Source of the DNA: Muribaculaceae bacterium
Lineage (GTDB): Bacteria > Bacteroidota > Bacteroidia > Bacteroidales > Muribaculaceae
Direction: 5' to 3'
DNA length: 64,000 bases
Assembly: GCA_023664185.1 (NCBI GenBank)
Contig: JAMPGA010000001.1
Span: 653,940 to 717,939, forward strand
Part shown: positions 36,080 through 44,940 of the stretch, piece after piece
Layout of the letters: each line of letters opens with the position of its first letter
Position numbering within the stretch: position 1 is the stretch's first letter
Position numbers and translations under genes: made by a program
The notes under the pieces: generated by a model
Told to the model about the DNA's origin: nothing
The model's database searches: none
Seen by the model: the letters and a program-made list of their open reading frames with translations, nothing else

Positions 36080-36212
36080 AACGTGTTAATGTGTGAGGTT
36101 GTTTTTTATAGTTTAAACGTTGTTTCACTTTCTATAACATGTGAACGTGGCAAAATGTTTGTTACCGGAGGCATTAAAATTGGGCTAAGGTTCTCCATTT
36201 TCACCGGATTGT

Positions 36213-36243
36213 TTTGAGAATTAGGCAGATTGTTGTAAATTTG
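36213..36243 (+). promoter_or_regulatory. Sulfatase-maturase promoter
   Basis: TTTG (36213-36216), 19-base spacer, TAAATTTG (36236-36243), 23 bases before the sulfatase ATG. Confidence 0.85.
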
Positions 36244-36265
36244 CATCTACACAAAATCAATCACC

Positions 36266-37720
36266 ATGAAGAGCCCAATTCTCATCACCGCAGGATGCTC
36301 ACTTGCCGGATTGGCACTGACAGGTTGCGCCAAAGCCAAGGCTGCCACTGACACCGATTCAGAACGCCAACCAAATATCATATATATAATGGCTGATGAT
36401 CTTGGCATCGGCGATATAGGCCCTTACGGACAGAAACTTATCAAGACGCCCAACCTCGACCGCATGAGAGCCGAGGGTACGCGCTTCACACAGGCATATT
36501 CGGGAACGGCGGTCTCGGCACCATCGCGCGCGTCGCTGATGACCGGCCAGCACACCGGCCACACACATATCCGCGGCAATCTGCGCCACGATCCTGAGGG
36601 GCAGGTGGCCATGCCGGAGGGAACATATACCATGGGCAGTATGTTCAGCAATGCCGGCTATGCCACAGGTTGTTTCGGCAAATGGGGGCTGGGATATCCT
36701 GGCTCTGAGTCAGATCCTACAAAGGTTGGTTTCGACCGTTTCTTCGGCTACAATTGCCAGACTCTGGCCCACGATTATTATCCCGACCATCTGTGGAACG
36801 GATTGGAACGTGTGGAGTTCCCTGAAAATTATGATCAGGCCGAGGGCACATATTCGGGCGGTCTCATTCACAGCCAGGCACTCGACTTTATCCGCAGCAA
36901 TGCTGATAAGCCGTTTTTTGCATTCCTATCCTATACACTTCCTCATGCTGAGCTGCGCTTGCCTGAGGACTCTGTGTATCAGGAATATTGCCGCATCATA
37001 CCTGAGGCCGACGATAAAGCCTGGGCGGCCAAGAACCCCAATGCTCGCGGTGCTTATGGCGCTGCTCCGCGTCCGTATGCCGCCTTTGCATCCATGGTGA
37101 CGAGGCTCGACTCCTATGTGGGCGACGTGGTCAGTCTGCTCGACTCGCTTGGGATAGCCGACAATACAATACTTGTATTCACATCCGACAATGGTCCTCA
37201 CCGCGAAGGGGGTGCCAATCCGGATTATTTCGACAGCTATGGCCCGTATCGAGGCATAAAGCGTGACCTTTATGAAGGTGGTATCCGCATGCCCATGATT
37301 ATAAAATGGCCGGGCCACGTAGCTGCTGGGGTTGACAACGACCATATGCTGGCCTTCTGGGATATGCTCCCGACATTTGCCGAGCTTGCCGGTTCTTCTG
37401 ACTCTATCACCACCGACGGTATCTCGTTTGTGCCTGCACTGCTGGGCCGGGAAGGACAACCTCAGCACGACTTCCTGTATTGGGAGTTTCATGAAGGTGG
37501 CGGCAAACAGGCCATACGCCTCGGCTCATGGAAAGGGGTGCGTCTCAACGTGGGCGACTCCACAAAGACAGTGTTTGAGCTCTATGACCTTGCCACCGAC
37601 ATACACGAAGATGTGAATCTGGCCGAGAAACATCCCGAGATCGTCGACCGCATGTCGCAGATGATGGACTCTGTACGCACCCACTCAGACCTCTTCAACT
37701 TCAACCGTGGAGAAAGATAA
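36266..37720 (+). CDS. S-type formylglycine sulfatase, lipoprotein
   Basis: 484 residues. Lipoprotein signal with lipobox LALTGC (Cys21). Type I sulfatase fold: IIYIMADDLGIGDIG (metal Asp44, Asp45), the maturation motif SAPSRASLMTG in which Ser84, not Cys, is converted to formylglycine, FGKWGLGYPG, and VFTSDNGPHREGG. A Ser-type enzyme needs the anaerobic radical-SAM maturase, and that gene (37707) overlaps its end by 14 bases. It should remove sulfate esters from host or dietary glycans; the S1 subfamily and substrate cannot be fixed by eye. Confidence 0.92.
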   Translation: MKSPILITAGCSLAGLALTGCAKAKAATDTDSERQPNIIYIMADDLGIGDIGPYGQKLIKTPNLDRMRAEGTRFTQAYSGTAVSAPSRASLMTGQHTGHTHIRGNLRHDPEGQVAMPEGTYTMGSMFSNAGYATGCFGKWGLGYPGSESDPTKVGFDRFFGYNCQTLAHDYYPDHLWNGLERVEFPENYDQAEGTYSGGLIHSQALDFIRSNADKPFFAFLSYTLPHAELRLPEDSVYQEYCRIIPEADDKAWAAKNPNARGAYGAAPRPYAAFASMVTRLDSYVGDVVSLLDSLGIADNTILVFTSDNGPHREGGANPDYFDSYGPYRGIKRDLYEGGIRMPMIIKWPGHVAAGVDNDHMLAFWDMLPTFAELAGSSDSITTDGISFVPALLGREGQPQHDFLYWEFHEGGGKQAIRLGSWKGVRLNVGDSTKTVFELYDLATDIHEDVNLAEKHPEIVDRMSQMMDSVRTHSDLFNFNRGER

Positions 37721-38936
37721 TCAGCCACGGCAGACTGCCGCTGACATCTATTCGCCATTTCATCGCCCCATCTACATGATGGCAAAGCCTGCAGGCGCGG
37801 CGTGCAATCTCGCCTGCGGCTATTGCTACTATCTTGACAAAGCTTCCATGGCTCCCGGGGGACGTCCGGGAGTAATGTCTGACGAGACCCTTGAGCACTT
37901 CATCCGCTCCTATATCGAGGCTCAACCTACCACAGATGTGCTCTTCACATGGCATGGCGGAGAGCCCCTACTGCGGGGCATAAAGTTCTATGAGAGAGCT
38001 CTCGCCCTGCAGTGCAAATATGCCGGTGGCCACAGGATAGACAATTGCATACAGACCAACGGCACGCTTATCAACCGTGACTGGTGTGGTTTTTTTCGCG
38101 ACAATGGTTTTTTAGTGGGGCTGAGCATCGACGGTTCTCGCGTCATGCACAATCGCTATCGCCTCACCAGCGATGGCCGCCCCACATGGGCTGCGGTGAC
38201 CATGGCCGCAGCTTTGCTCGACCTTTATGGAGTGGAGTGGAATGCTATGGCCGTGGTGAGCCGTGAGACTGAGACCGACCCGCTGGGGTTCTACCGATAT
38301 TTTCGCGACGAGCTCAAATGCCGCTATCTGCAGTTTGCTCCGCTGGTGGAGCGCGAGCATGCCGGACGGCTGCTTTCGCCCGACGATCCCGGCGGCGTTA
38401 TCACACCATTCAGCGTCACACCCCAGGGGTGGGGCGAATTTCTGTGTGCCGTATATGATGAATGGGTGATACACGATGTGGGTAGCATGTTTGTGCAGCT
38501 CTTCGATGCCACTCTCGCCAACTGGGCCGGTCAACCTCCGGGCCTCTGCACTCTTGCACCAGACTGTGGCCACGCCCTGGTGCTGGAACATGATGGCACG
38601 GTATATTCGTGTGACCACTTTGTGTATCCTGACCACTGTCTGGGCAACATCTCCGACACTCCTATTCCGGCAATGTTCGTGAGCCCCAGGCAGCGAGAGT
38701 TTGCCGAGCGCAGCAGGAGGCTGCCCAAGGAGTGCCTGAGCTGTCAATGGCTACACTTGTGCCACGGGGAGTGCCCCAAAAACCGTATAGTGCCATCGTC
38801 TGAGCCTGGCAAGCCTCTAAATTATCTTTGTCCCGGCTACAAGCGCTTCTTCTCCCACTCGGCTTCTACCATGCAGACCATGCTCGCCCTGTGGCAGCAA
38901 GGCAAACCCGCCTCCGAAGTGATGAAACACACATGA
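37707..38936 (+). CDS. Anaerobic sulfatase-maturating enzyme (radical SAM)
   Basis: 409 residues. Radical-SAM cluster Cys33-x3-Cys37-x2-Cys40 (AACNLACGYCYYLDK), WHGGEPLLRG, QTNGTLI, and a C-terminal SPASM region with Cys-rich stretches (CTLAPDCGHALVLEHDGTVYSCDHF, CLSCQWLHLCHGECPKN, CPGYK). It oxidises the active-site Ser/Cys of sulfatases to formylglycine without oxygen. Cytoplasmic. Overlap with the sulfatase gene strongly suggests that protein as its client. Confidence 0.94.
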   Translation: MEKDNQPRQTAADIYSPFHRPIYMMAKPAGAACNLACGYCYYLDKASMAPGGRPGVMSDETLEHFIRSYIEAQPTTDVLFTWHGGEPLLRGIKFYERALALQCKYAGGHRIDNCIQTNGTLINRDWCGFFRDNGFLVGLSIDGSRVMHNRYRLTSDGRPTWAAVTMAAALLDLYGVEWNAMAVVSRETETDPLGFYRYFRDELKCRYLQFAPLVEREHAGRLLSPDDPGGVITPFSVTPQGWGEFLCAVYDEWVIHDVGSMFVQLFDATLANWAGQPPGLCTLAPDCGHALVLEHDGTVYSCDHFVYPDHCLGNISDTPIPAMFVSPRQREFAERSRRLPKECLSCQWLHLCHGECPKNRIVPSSEPGKPLNYLCPGYKRFFSHSASTMQTMLALWQQGKPASEVMKHT

Positions 38937-38942
38937 TCAGCT

Positions 38943-41900
38943 TTAGGGTAGCTTTATGTTTTTGTATCCCACTCTTAGGCGGCGCCAGGTGTAGATGCAG
39001 TGGAGTGTGCCGTCGGAGCCCTGGATTATTGAAGGATATGAGTATTGCGAGATGGGAGAGTCCTCAAGAGTGATGATGTCGGTCCAGTGAATGCCGTCGT
39101 CGCTAAGAGCCACGGCAAGAGGGGTGCGTGGTCCCTTGCGCTCTGACGGGAGCGTGGGCAGAGGATTGTAGATAAGTGCGTGGCGGCCGTCGGAGAGGGT
39201 TACGGCATCTGTGCCCGACTGATTGTTGGGGATGTCGGTAAGGGTGACAGGGCTCCATGTGCGCCCTCCGTCGTGGCTCCACGAGGTGGCCAGACGTGAG
39301 TTGCGTGTGCGCATCAGCACCTGCAGGCTTCCGTCCTTGTGGCGCAGTATGGAGGGCTGGATGGAATGTATGGGGCGCAGGCGTGCTCCAGGAGCCGGTG
39401 TGCCGTCGGGGAGCAGGTCGGTAGAGAGATAGACGCTGTCTGCCTCGATGGGGCCATTATAGCTCCACTTGCCGGTGTTAATGTCGAGAGTCTCGAAATG
39501 CAGGCGCCAGCCTTTGTCTTCGGTGCTTGAGGCGCAGATGAGCCTGCCCTCAACAATCTCGGGCTTGTTTTTCACCGGGCCTATGAAACCTTGGGGCAAT
39601 GCCTCGCGTGGTCCCCAGGTAAGGCCTCCGTCGGTCGACTTCACCAGCCACCCGGTCCAATCTTTTACGTTGAGCCCCACTTTATAGAACAGCCACAGTT
39701 CGCCTGAAGGCATCTCGAATATCACTGGGTTCCAGCAGGCTTTGCGACGCAGAGAGTCGATGGGGGCAAGTTTGGAGCTATGTAGAGTGACCGGGCCGAC
39801 TGAGGCCATTGTGGTTGAGTCGTTAACGCCGGCCTGAAGGGCGTCGGGTGTAGCGGGCAGAAACACACCGTCGCCTGCCAGTATGGGGGCGCTCCATTTG
39901 TCGGAACCCTTTTCCTTGCGCGACACCCAGATGCACACGTCGGGGTGGCGTTCGTAAGTGCCGCCGAAGTAGGCCGCTACAAGGTCGCCCGTGCGTGTCT
40001 CGGTGATTGTGGCAGCGTGGCACTGCGGGAATGAGGCCTGCGTGTAGAGATGGCTTTCTTCAACCACAAGAGGATGTGAAAGAGGTATTTCAGTCGTTAT
40101 GGTATGGCTTCCGGAGCCGATGGAGCGTGTTGCCCCGTCGGGCAGACGGACTTCTCCGGTTGTTCCGGCTGGGAGAGATATGTCCCATATGATATGGCGC
40201 CCGTCGCGTTTCCATGACGAGTGGACGGAGCCGTAAGGAGTGGGGCGGGAGCCGGAGGCATACTCGCAGTCCGGGATGGAGAAGTCGGCATCAAATACAA
40301 ATTTTCCAGGCTTCTCACCGTTGCGTATTCCCAGCAGATGACTCTGCACCCATGAGAGCAGATCGCCGAGGAGCATCACATGGTTGCCCGAGTTCATGGC
40401 CGGATTGGCTGTGTCGCCGTTCCAGAGCTCCCAGGTGGTGGTGGCTCCCTGTCGGGCCATGTAGCCCCAGGAGGGGTAGGTGTCGTTTGTGGTGAGGAGC
40501 CATGCCAGGTCGCTCCGTCCGTTGTCTGATAGTGTCTCCAGGAGCCATGAGGTACCAATCACTCCGGTGGAGATGTGGCCGTTGCCGTTCACGATGATTT
40601 CGCGTGCCAGATTGTCGGTCACGGCCTTGCGTAGAGAGTCGGGCACGAGGTTGAACGCCAGAGCCAGCACATTGGCTGTGGGAGTGTTTGTGCCGTAGAA
40701 TATCGAGTCGGGGTAAAGAGGATGACCGGGTAGGGGAGAAGTACCGGGTTTGCAGGTCAGGAACTGGCGGTTGAAAGCTTGGGTGGTAGCGGTGTGCAGC
40801 GAGTCCCAGCGCTGGGCGTCGCTCTCAAGCCCCTGCAGACGGGCGAATTTGGAGAGCAGATCAAGACAGTGTGCCGTATAAGCTGTCGAGATGAGCTGGC
40901 CGTCGGTCTGACGGGTAGGATCGTTGGAGTGTATCAGCTCGGGGCTCTCGGGAGGCATACACCAGTCGCCGTAGCGGTCGCGGGTGATAATGCCGTCACG
41001 GCCATATTCTTTAATTATATGGTCCATCCACTTGGCTATATGGGGATAAGCCTCTCGGGCAGGTGTGGGGTTGTGGAACTGCTCGAGGAGCATATCGCAG
41101 ACGGCTGGCAGAGCCGTCGGCCACGTCACATTGTCGGTGTAATAGTTCCAGAAAGCAGGAGCCACGTCGGGGATGCAGCCATCCTCGCGTTGTGCTTCGC
41201 AAAGGTCGCGAACCCATTTGGTGTAGAGGCGTTCATTGTTGAAAAATCCGCTCTCACCGCGTGCCACAGCAGTGCGGTCGCCCAGCCAGGGCTGACGCTC
41301 GTTGCGCTGCGGACAGTCGATGGGCATACCCTTGTAGTTGCCCTTGATACCCATGAGGGCATTTCTCACAACCTGTGTGAGCACCGGGCTTGAACATTCA
41401 AAGTCCATGGCCACCTCCATCGGGTCGGCCACCATCGATGCTTTGAAGCCCGCAGGATCGGCCGGTCCGGTCACAGAGACATATCTGAAACCATGATATG
41501 TGAACGATGGGCTCCAAGCCTCCGTCTCCTTGCCGGAGCAAATATATATATCCTCAGAGAGTGCGTCGCGCAGGTTGGCGGTATAGAGAGTGCCGTCGGG
41601 GTTGAGGCGCTCGGCATAGCGTATTCTTATGGTGTCGCCCTCTTGTCCGGTGGGCACAAAGGATATCCATCCGGCCATGTTCTGCCCGAAATCGAGTATC
41701 ACCGAGCCATCGGCCACAGTGTCGGCAGATATGGGTGTGCCGTAATATTCGGCTGTCATATTTGGAGTGGCCTGGGGGCGTAGGGTGCCTTGCGGAATGG
41801 CCGAACGCTCGGCTTTAAGCCATGCCGAATCGTCGAATCCGGCGGTGGTCCAACCGGCCATCTCCATGCGGGCATCGTAGACCTCCCCGTCATACTCGTT

Positions 41901-42776
41901 GGCTGAGCGTATAGGTCCCAAGTCGGTGATACGCCACGATTCATCGGTGTTCAGGCGTTGACGCGAGCCGTCGGTATACTCTATGAGTATGTTGAGGCGG
42001 CAGGTGGGATTGCCAAACACAGGTATCTTGTAGGGCTTGTTCTGGCGTGGAGGGAAGTAACGTCCGTTGCCCAGCATTATGCCTATGGGAAGCACGGAGT
42101 CGGTGCAGTGGGGGGTGATGTCGTAGGCGTTGTAGTATACGGTTTTGCGGTAGTCGGAGGGGACAGGCTTGAGCACCTCCGAAGATCCTATCTCGCCCCC
42201 ACCGGCAAACAGTCTGTAGAGTCCCAGTCCGGAGATATAGGCTGTGGCGCGCTTCACTGGTTTATTGTTGAGTTTGAACTCTTTGCGCAGATATCTGGCC
42301 GGGAGCTGGGTGTGGAGCTGGCGCCTCGCGTCACCCGGACGCTCGCTCTCCAGCCCTATCCAGCGGCCGCCCCAGTGCGATTCGCCCCACATGCCTGTGC
42401 CAAACTCGGCTGTAGTGGCGCTGGTGTGACGTCGGCCGTCGGTTGTAGTAACCTCTACATCCCAATACAACCGCTGCATGGGCTTGAGAGGTTTCCCCTC
42501 ATATTTCACCCATAGTTGCGAGGGAGATTCCACAACGCCGGAGTCCCACATATCGGGCTTCCCCTCGGCAAGGAGTTGTGGAGAGGTTGCCACACACAGT
42601 CGGTAGGACCTCTGTATCACATCAGGCTGGTCGGATGATATGCGCCATGAAAATCCTGGCGACGGTGTCTCGACGGCCAGAGGAGTGGCAAGGTTTTCGA
42701 CCATAAGTGTGTTGACCTCGGCAGCCGAAGTCAAGGCTGTGGCTGAAAGAAACAGGGCAAGATTTAAGGTTTTCAT
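38943..42776 (-). CDS. GH78 alpha-L-rhamnosidase fused to sialidase-like propeller
   Basis: 1277 residues, signal peptide about 1-18. Residues about 20-900 are a complete GH78 enzyme: fibronectin-like N-terminal domain, Bac_rhamnosid beta domains, and the (alpha/alpha)6 catalytic barrel containing PIDCPQRNERQPWLGDR with the predicted general acid Glu493 and TTTWELWNGD. From about 906 to the end runs a BNR/sialidase-type six-bladed propeller with Asp-box-like motifs STDGGLTW, SHDGGRTW and SDDGIHW and a start ASFPQCHAATITETRTGDLVAAYFGGTY resembling COG4692 predicted neuraminidases. Two exo-enzymes in one chain suggests sequential attack on rhamnose capped onto an acidic sugar (inference). Last gene of the ileS-dksA-lspA operon, 12 bases after a small gene. 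Confidence 0.88.
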   Translation of the reverse strand: MKTLNLALFLSATALTSAAEVNTLMVENLATPLAVETPSPGFSWRISSDQPDVIQRSYRLCVATSPQLLAEGKPDMWDSGVVESPSQLWVKYEGKPLKPMQRLYWDVEVTTTDGRRHTSATTAEFGTGMWGESHWGGRWIGLESERPGDARRQLHTQLPARYLRKEFKLNNKPVKRATAYISGLGLYRLFAGGGEIGSSEVLKPVPSDYRKTVYYNAYDITPHCTDSVLPIGIMLGNGRYFPPRQNKPYKIPVFGNPTCRLNILIEYTDGSRQRLNTDESWRITDLGPIRSANEYDGEVYDARMEMAGWTTAGFDDSAWLKAERSAIPQGTLRPQATPNMTAEYYGTPISADTVADGSVILDFGQNMAGWISFVPTGQEGDTIRIRYAERLNPDGTLYTANLRDALSEDIYICSGKETEAWSPSFTYHGFRYVSVTGPADPAGFKASMVADPMEVAMDFECSSPVLTQVVRNALMGIKGNYKGMPIDCPQRNERQPWLGDRTAVARGESGFFNNERLYTKWVRDLCEAQREDGCIPDVAPAFWNYYTDNVTWPTALPAVCDMLLEQFHNPTPAREAYPHIAKWMDHIIKEYGRDGIITRDRYGDWCMPPESPELIHSNDPTRQTDGQLISTAYTAHCLDLLSKFARLQGLESDAQRWDSLHTATTQAFNRQFLTCKPGTSPLPGHPLYPDSIFYGTNTPTANVLALAFNLVPDSLRKAVTDNLAREIIVNGNGHISTGVIGTSWLLETLSDNGRSDLAWLLTTNDTYPSWGYMARQGATTTWELWNGDTANPAMNSGNHVMLLGDLLSWVQSHLLGIRNGEKPGKFVFDADFSIPDCEYASGSRPTPYGSVHSSWKRDGRHIIWDISLPAGTTGEVRLPDGATRSIGSGSHTITTEIPLSHPLVVEESHLYTQASFPQCHAATITETRTGDLVAAYFGGTYERHPDVCIWVSRKEKGSDKWSAPILAGDGVFLPATPDALQAGVNDSTTMASVGPVTLHSSKLAPIDSLRRKACWNPVIFEMPSGELWLFYKVGLNVKDWTGWLVKSTDGGLTWGPREALPQGFIGPVKNKPEIVEGRLICASSTEDKGWRLHFETLDINTGKWSYNGPIEADSVYLSTDLLPDGTPAPGARLRPIHSIQPSILRHKDGSLQVLMRTRNSRLATSWSHDGGRTWSPVTLTDIPNNQSGTDAVTLSDGRHALIYNPLPTLPSERKGPRTPLAVALSDDGIHWTDIITLEDSPISQYSYPSIIQGSDGTLHCIYTWRRLRVGYKNIKLP

Positions 42777-42788
42777 GGTATAGAGAGG

Positions 42789-43079
42789 TTATAATCTGAA
42801 TGGTAAGAGAAGAGGGACAGCTTTGCCGCCGGAGGGATCTGGGAGATCGAGAGCCCTCAGAAACTCATGTGCGCCCCGCAGCGGTATGGCGTCGGGGAGC
42901 GGCGATGAGCAATCTTCGGGAACTACAAGGAGCACCCCGTCAAGATCTACGGTGGCCATCACCTCGTGTGTGTAGGGGGCGATGTCGATGCTTCCGTTCT
43001 GACTGACTGTGACTATGGCTGGTGCGATGAGCCGTGAGCCTATTTTTGCAGCGTGGCAGCGGTAACGTCCGGGGTTCAT
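42789..43079 (-). CDS. Conserved-looking hypothetical protein (96 aa)
   Basis: Not recognised. Mostly beta and hydrophobic with several Pro; reads IVTVSQNGSIDIAPYTHEVMATVDLDGVLLVVPEDC, no signal peptide, no cysteine motif. Kept because it overlaps the DUF4296 gene by 4 bases and the next gene follows by 12, leaving no room for another reading. Confidence 0.6.
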   Translation of the reverse strand: MNPGRYRCHAAKIGSRLIAPAIVTVSQNGSIDIAPYTHEVMATVDLDGVLLVVPEDCSSPLPDAIPLRGAHEFLRALDLPDPSGGKAVPLLLPFRL

Positions 43080-43876
43080 CTGAATCGTGCCGAGTGCTGG
43101 TTCTGACGTGCCTGCTTGTTATTGTTCATGCCGCGTGTGCGCACCAGCGAGATGGAGTCTATGTAGCTTACCTCGCCTTCCTGGGGCACATAGCGGATAT
43201 ATCCATACACGGTCGAGCCTGTCTTGGTGGAGTCGAGTGTTAGTGTGAGGTGGCCGGTGAGCTCGTCAATGCGGTGGTTGCTTGATATATACTCCGATGT
43301 GCCGTCAGAGTAGTCAACGGCAATCATCATTGTGGCCGGTGTGCGTGTCAGCACACCGTGGCTCGACAGTGTGAAGCGATCGCCACGTTCCCAGTTTCTG
43401 TCGCGCGATATAGAGAAGGTGATGAAGTCAGACGGTGCGCCGGGTGTGATGCGGCGCATGGAGGGACCATTCCATAGGTTCACGGAATCTCCGTCAAGGT
43501 TTGAGGCCTTGACACCCGAAGTGGCTCCGCGCTTCTCGGCGTCGGCAATGCGCGCCTGGAGTATCTCCTCGGTCTGTTCGCACACCTTCATGTATTTGTC
43601 CACATGCTGCCCATACCAATAGAGCGATGTGTCTACCTGGGCTATGTCCACCCCGTGTTTCTTGAATATGGTCTGCTTGAGGGCGCGGCGTGCGGAGTCG
43701 GTTGAAAACTGCTGACCATTACTTTCGATTGTGGCTTCCCCCACATAGACGTCGGCCAGGAGGTGCGCCATCTTGTCGATGCCGATTATCCCCTTTGGGG
43801 TGTCGCTGCAGCCGCACACCAGACATAAAAGCATGGTGAGCGAGATGGCTGAGGGCAACAGTCTGAGATGGCTCAT
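43076..43876 (-). CDS. DUF4296 domain lipoprotein
   Basis: 266 residues. Lipoprotein signal with lipobox LVCGC (Cys23). The DUF4296 helical domain (about 30-125) is recognisable: GIIGIDKMAHLLADVYVGEA and FKKHGVDIAQVDTSLYWY. The C-terminal half (about 150-260) is a beta domain that looks like a carbohydrate-binding or Ig-like sandwich. Function unknown. Its place next to lspA, in the ileS-dksA-lspA-DUF4296 order, is a conserved Bacteroidota arrangement, and as a lipoprotein it is an LspA substrate. Confidence 0.82.
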   Translation of the reverse strand: MSHLRLLPSAISLTMLLCLVCGCSDTPKGIIGIDKMAHLLADVYVGEATIESNGQQFSTDSARRALKQTIFKKHGVDIAQVDTSLYWYGQHVDKYMKVCEQTEEILQARIADAEKRGATSGVKASNLDGDSVNLWNGPSMRRITPGAPSDFITFSISRDRNWERGDRFTLSSHGVLTRTPATMMIAVDYSDGTSEYISSNHRIDELTGHLTLTLDSTKTGSTVYGYIRYVPQEGEVSYIDSISLVRTRGMNNNKQARQNQHSARFR

Positions 43877-43885
43877 AGTGGCAGA

Positions 43886-44533
43886 TTATTCGTTGGTCTC
43901 AGTGGGGTTGATCATCCGGTCGAGGGCTTTGGGGCCGAGGATAAACCGGTGGTAGAAGATTATGAGAGCCACGATGCCGCACGATATTGCTGCATCGGCC
44001 ACATTGAACACCGGGTGGAAAAACAGAAATTCCTCCCCTCCCACCATCGGCATCCATTCGGGCCAGGTGAAAGAAAAGAGCGGGAAGTAGAGCATATCGA
44101 CTACTCTGCCCATGAACAGCGGGGCATAGCCTCCGCCGGCGGGGAGAAACGAGGCTACTTCCGGTGGCCAGGGATCATTGAAAATCACGCCATAAAAGAC
44201 GCAGTCGAATATATTCCCGGCGGCTCCTGCTATGATGAGCGATAGGCACACCACATAGCCCAGCGACATGTGGGGTATGCGCGCCACGCGATAGAGATAG
44301 ACACCCAAAAAGGACACTACCACTATTCTGAACATTGTGAGGGCCAGCTTGCTCCCTATGGTCATGCCGAATGCCATGCCGTTGTTTTCCACAAACAGCA
44401 GGTGAAACCAGGGGAGAATCTGATAATCCTCCCCCAGGTAAAATGAAGTCTTGATCCAGATTTTTACAATCTGGTCTATCAGAATTACGGTGACTATAAT
44501 AATTGCCGCGACTGATGCGTAGCGTCTGGTCAT
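43886..44533 (-). CDS. lspA: Lipoprotein signal peptidase II
   Basis: 215 residues, four membrane helices. Cleaves the signal peptide of prolipoproteins. Conserved aspartates are at 110 (AGAAGNIFD), 146 (GRVVDMLYF) and 180 (FNVADAAIS); Asn50-Asn51 in LFVENNGMAFG also fits. An insertion of about 30 residues lies between the GN-x-x-D and VVD segments, making it longer than the 160-170 residues of E. coli, as is usual in Bacteroidota. Start overlaps dksA by 4 bases. Confidence 0.95.
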   Translation of the reverse strand: MTRRYASVAAIIIVTVILIDQIVKIWIKTSFYLGEDYQILPWFHLLFVENNGMAFGMTIGSKLALTMFRIVVVSFLGVYLYRVARIPHMSLGYVVCLSLIIAGAAGNIFDCVFYGVIFNDPWPPEVASFLPAGGGYAPLFMGRVVDMLYFPLFSFTWPEWMPMVGGEEFLFFHPVFNVADAAISCGIVALIIFYHRFILGPKALDRMINPTETNE

Positions 44534-44916
44534 TTATTCTTGTGCTGGTTAATTTTGGCCTCGACACTGCGTGTGGCGTGGGGCACTGCACGGAGTCGCT
44601 CCTTGGGGATGAGTTCGCCCGTCTCGCAACATATGCCGTAGGTCTTGTTTTCAATACGGATGAGGGCATTCTGCAGATGCTGTATAAACTTTATCTGCCT
44701 CTGAGCCAGGTGGCCGGCCTCCTCCTTTGAGAGGGTTGTGGCGCCCTCTTCGAGGATTTTGAATGTGGGAGATGTGTCGGCAATATCGTTGCCTTCAGTA
44801 TTGGTCACACTCGCCTTGAGGCTCTCATATTCCTTACGGGCCTTGTCGAGTTTCTGCAATATCAGCTCTTTGAATTCCTGGAGCTCTTCGTCGGAGTATC
44901 GTTTTTTGTCGCTCAT
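44530..44916 (-). CDS. TraR/DksA-family protein with degenerate zinc site
   Basis: 128 residues. Coiled coil about 5-90, then the DksA-like globule YGICCETGELIPKERLRAVPHATRSVEAK. In classical DksA two Cys pairs bind zinc; here the first pair is C-C-x-T and the second is replaced (Arg and Ser), so zinc binding is probably lost, as in other Bacteroidota members. Expected to bind the RNA polymerase secondary channel; cooperation with ppGpp unproven here. Between ileS (24-base gap) and lspA (4-base overlap). Confidence 0.85.
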   Translation of the reverse strand: MSDKKRYSDEELQEFKELILQKLDKARKEYESLKASVTNTEGNDIADTSPTFKILEEGATTLSKEEAGHLAQRQIKFIQHLQNALIRIENKTYGICCETGELIPKERLRAVPHATRSVEAKINQHKNK

Positions 44917-44940
44917 AATAGTATAGTGTGATGGATTGTT

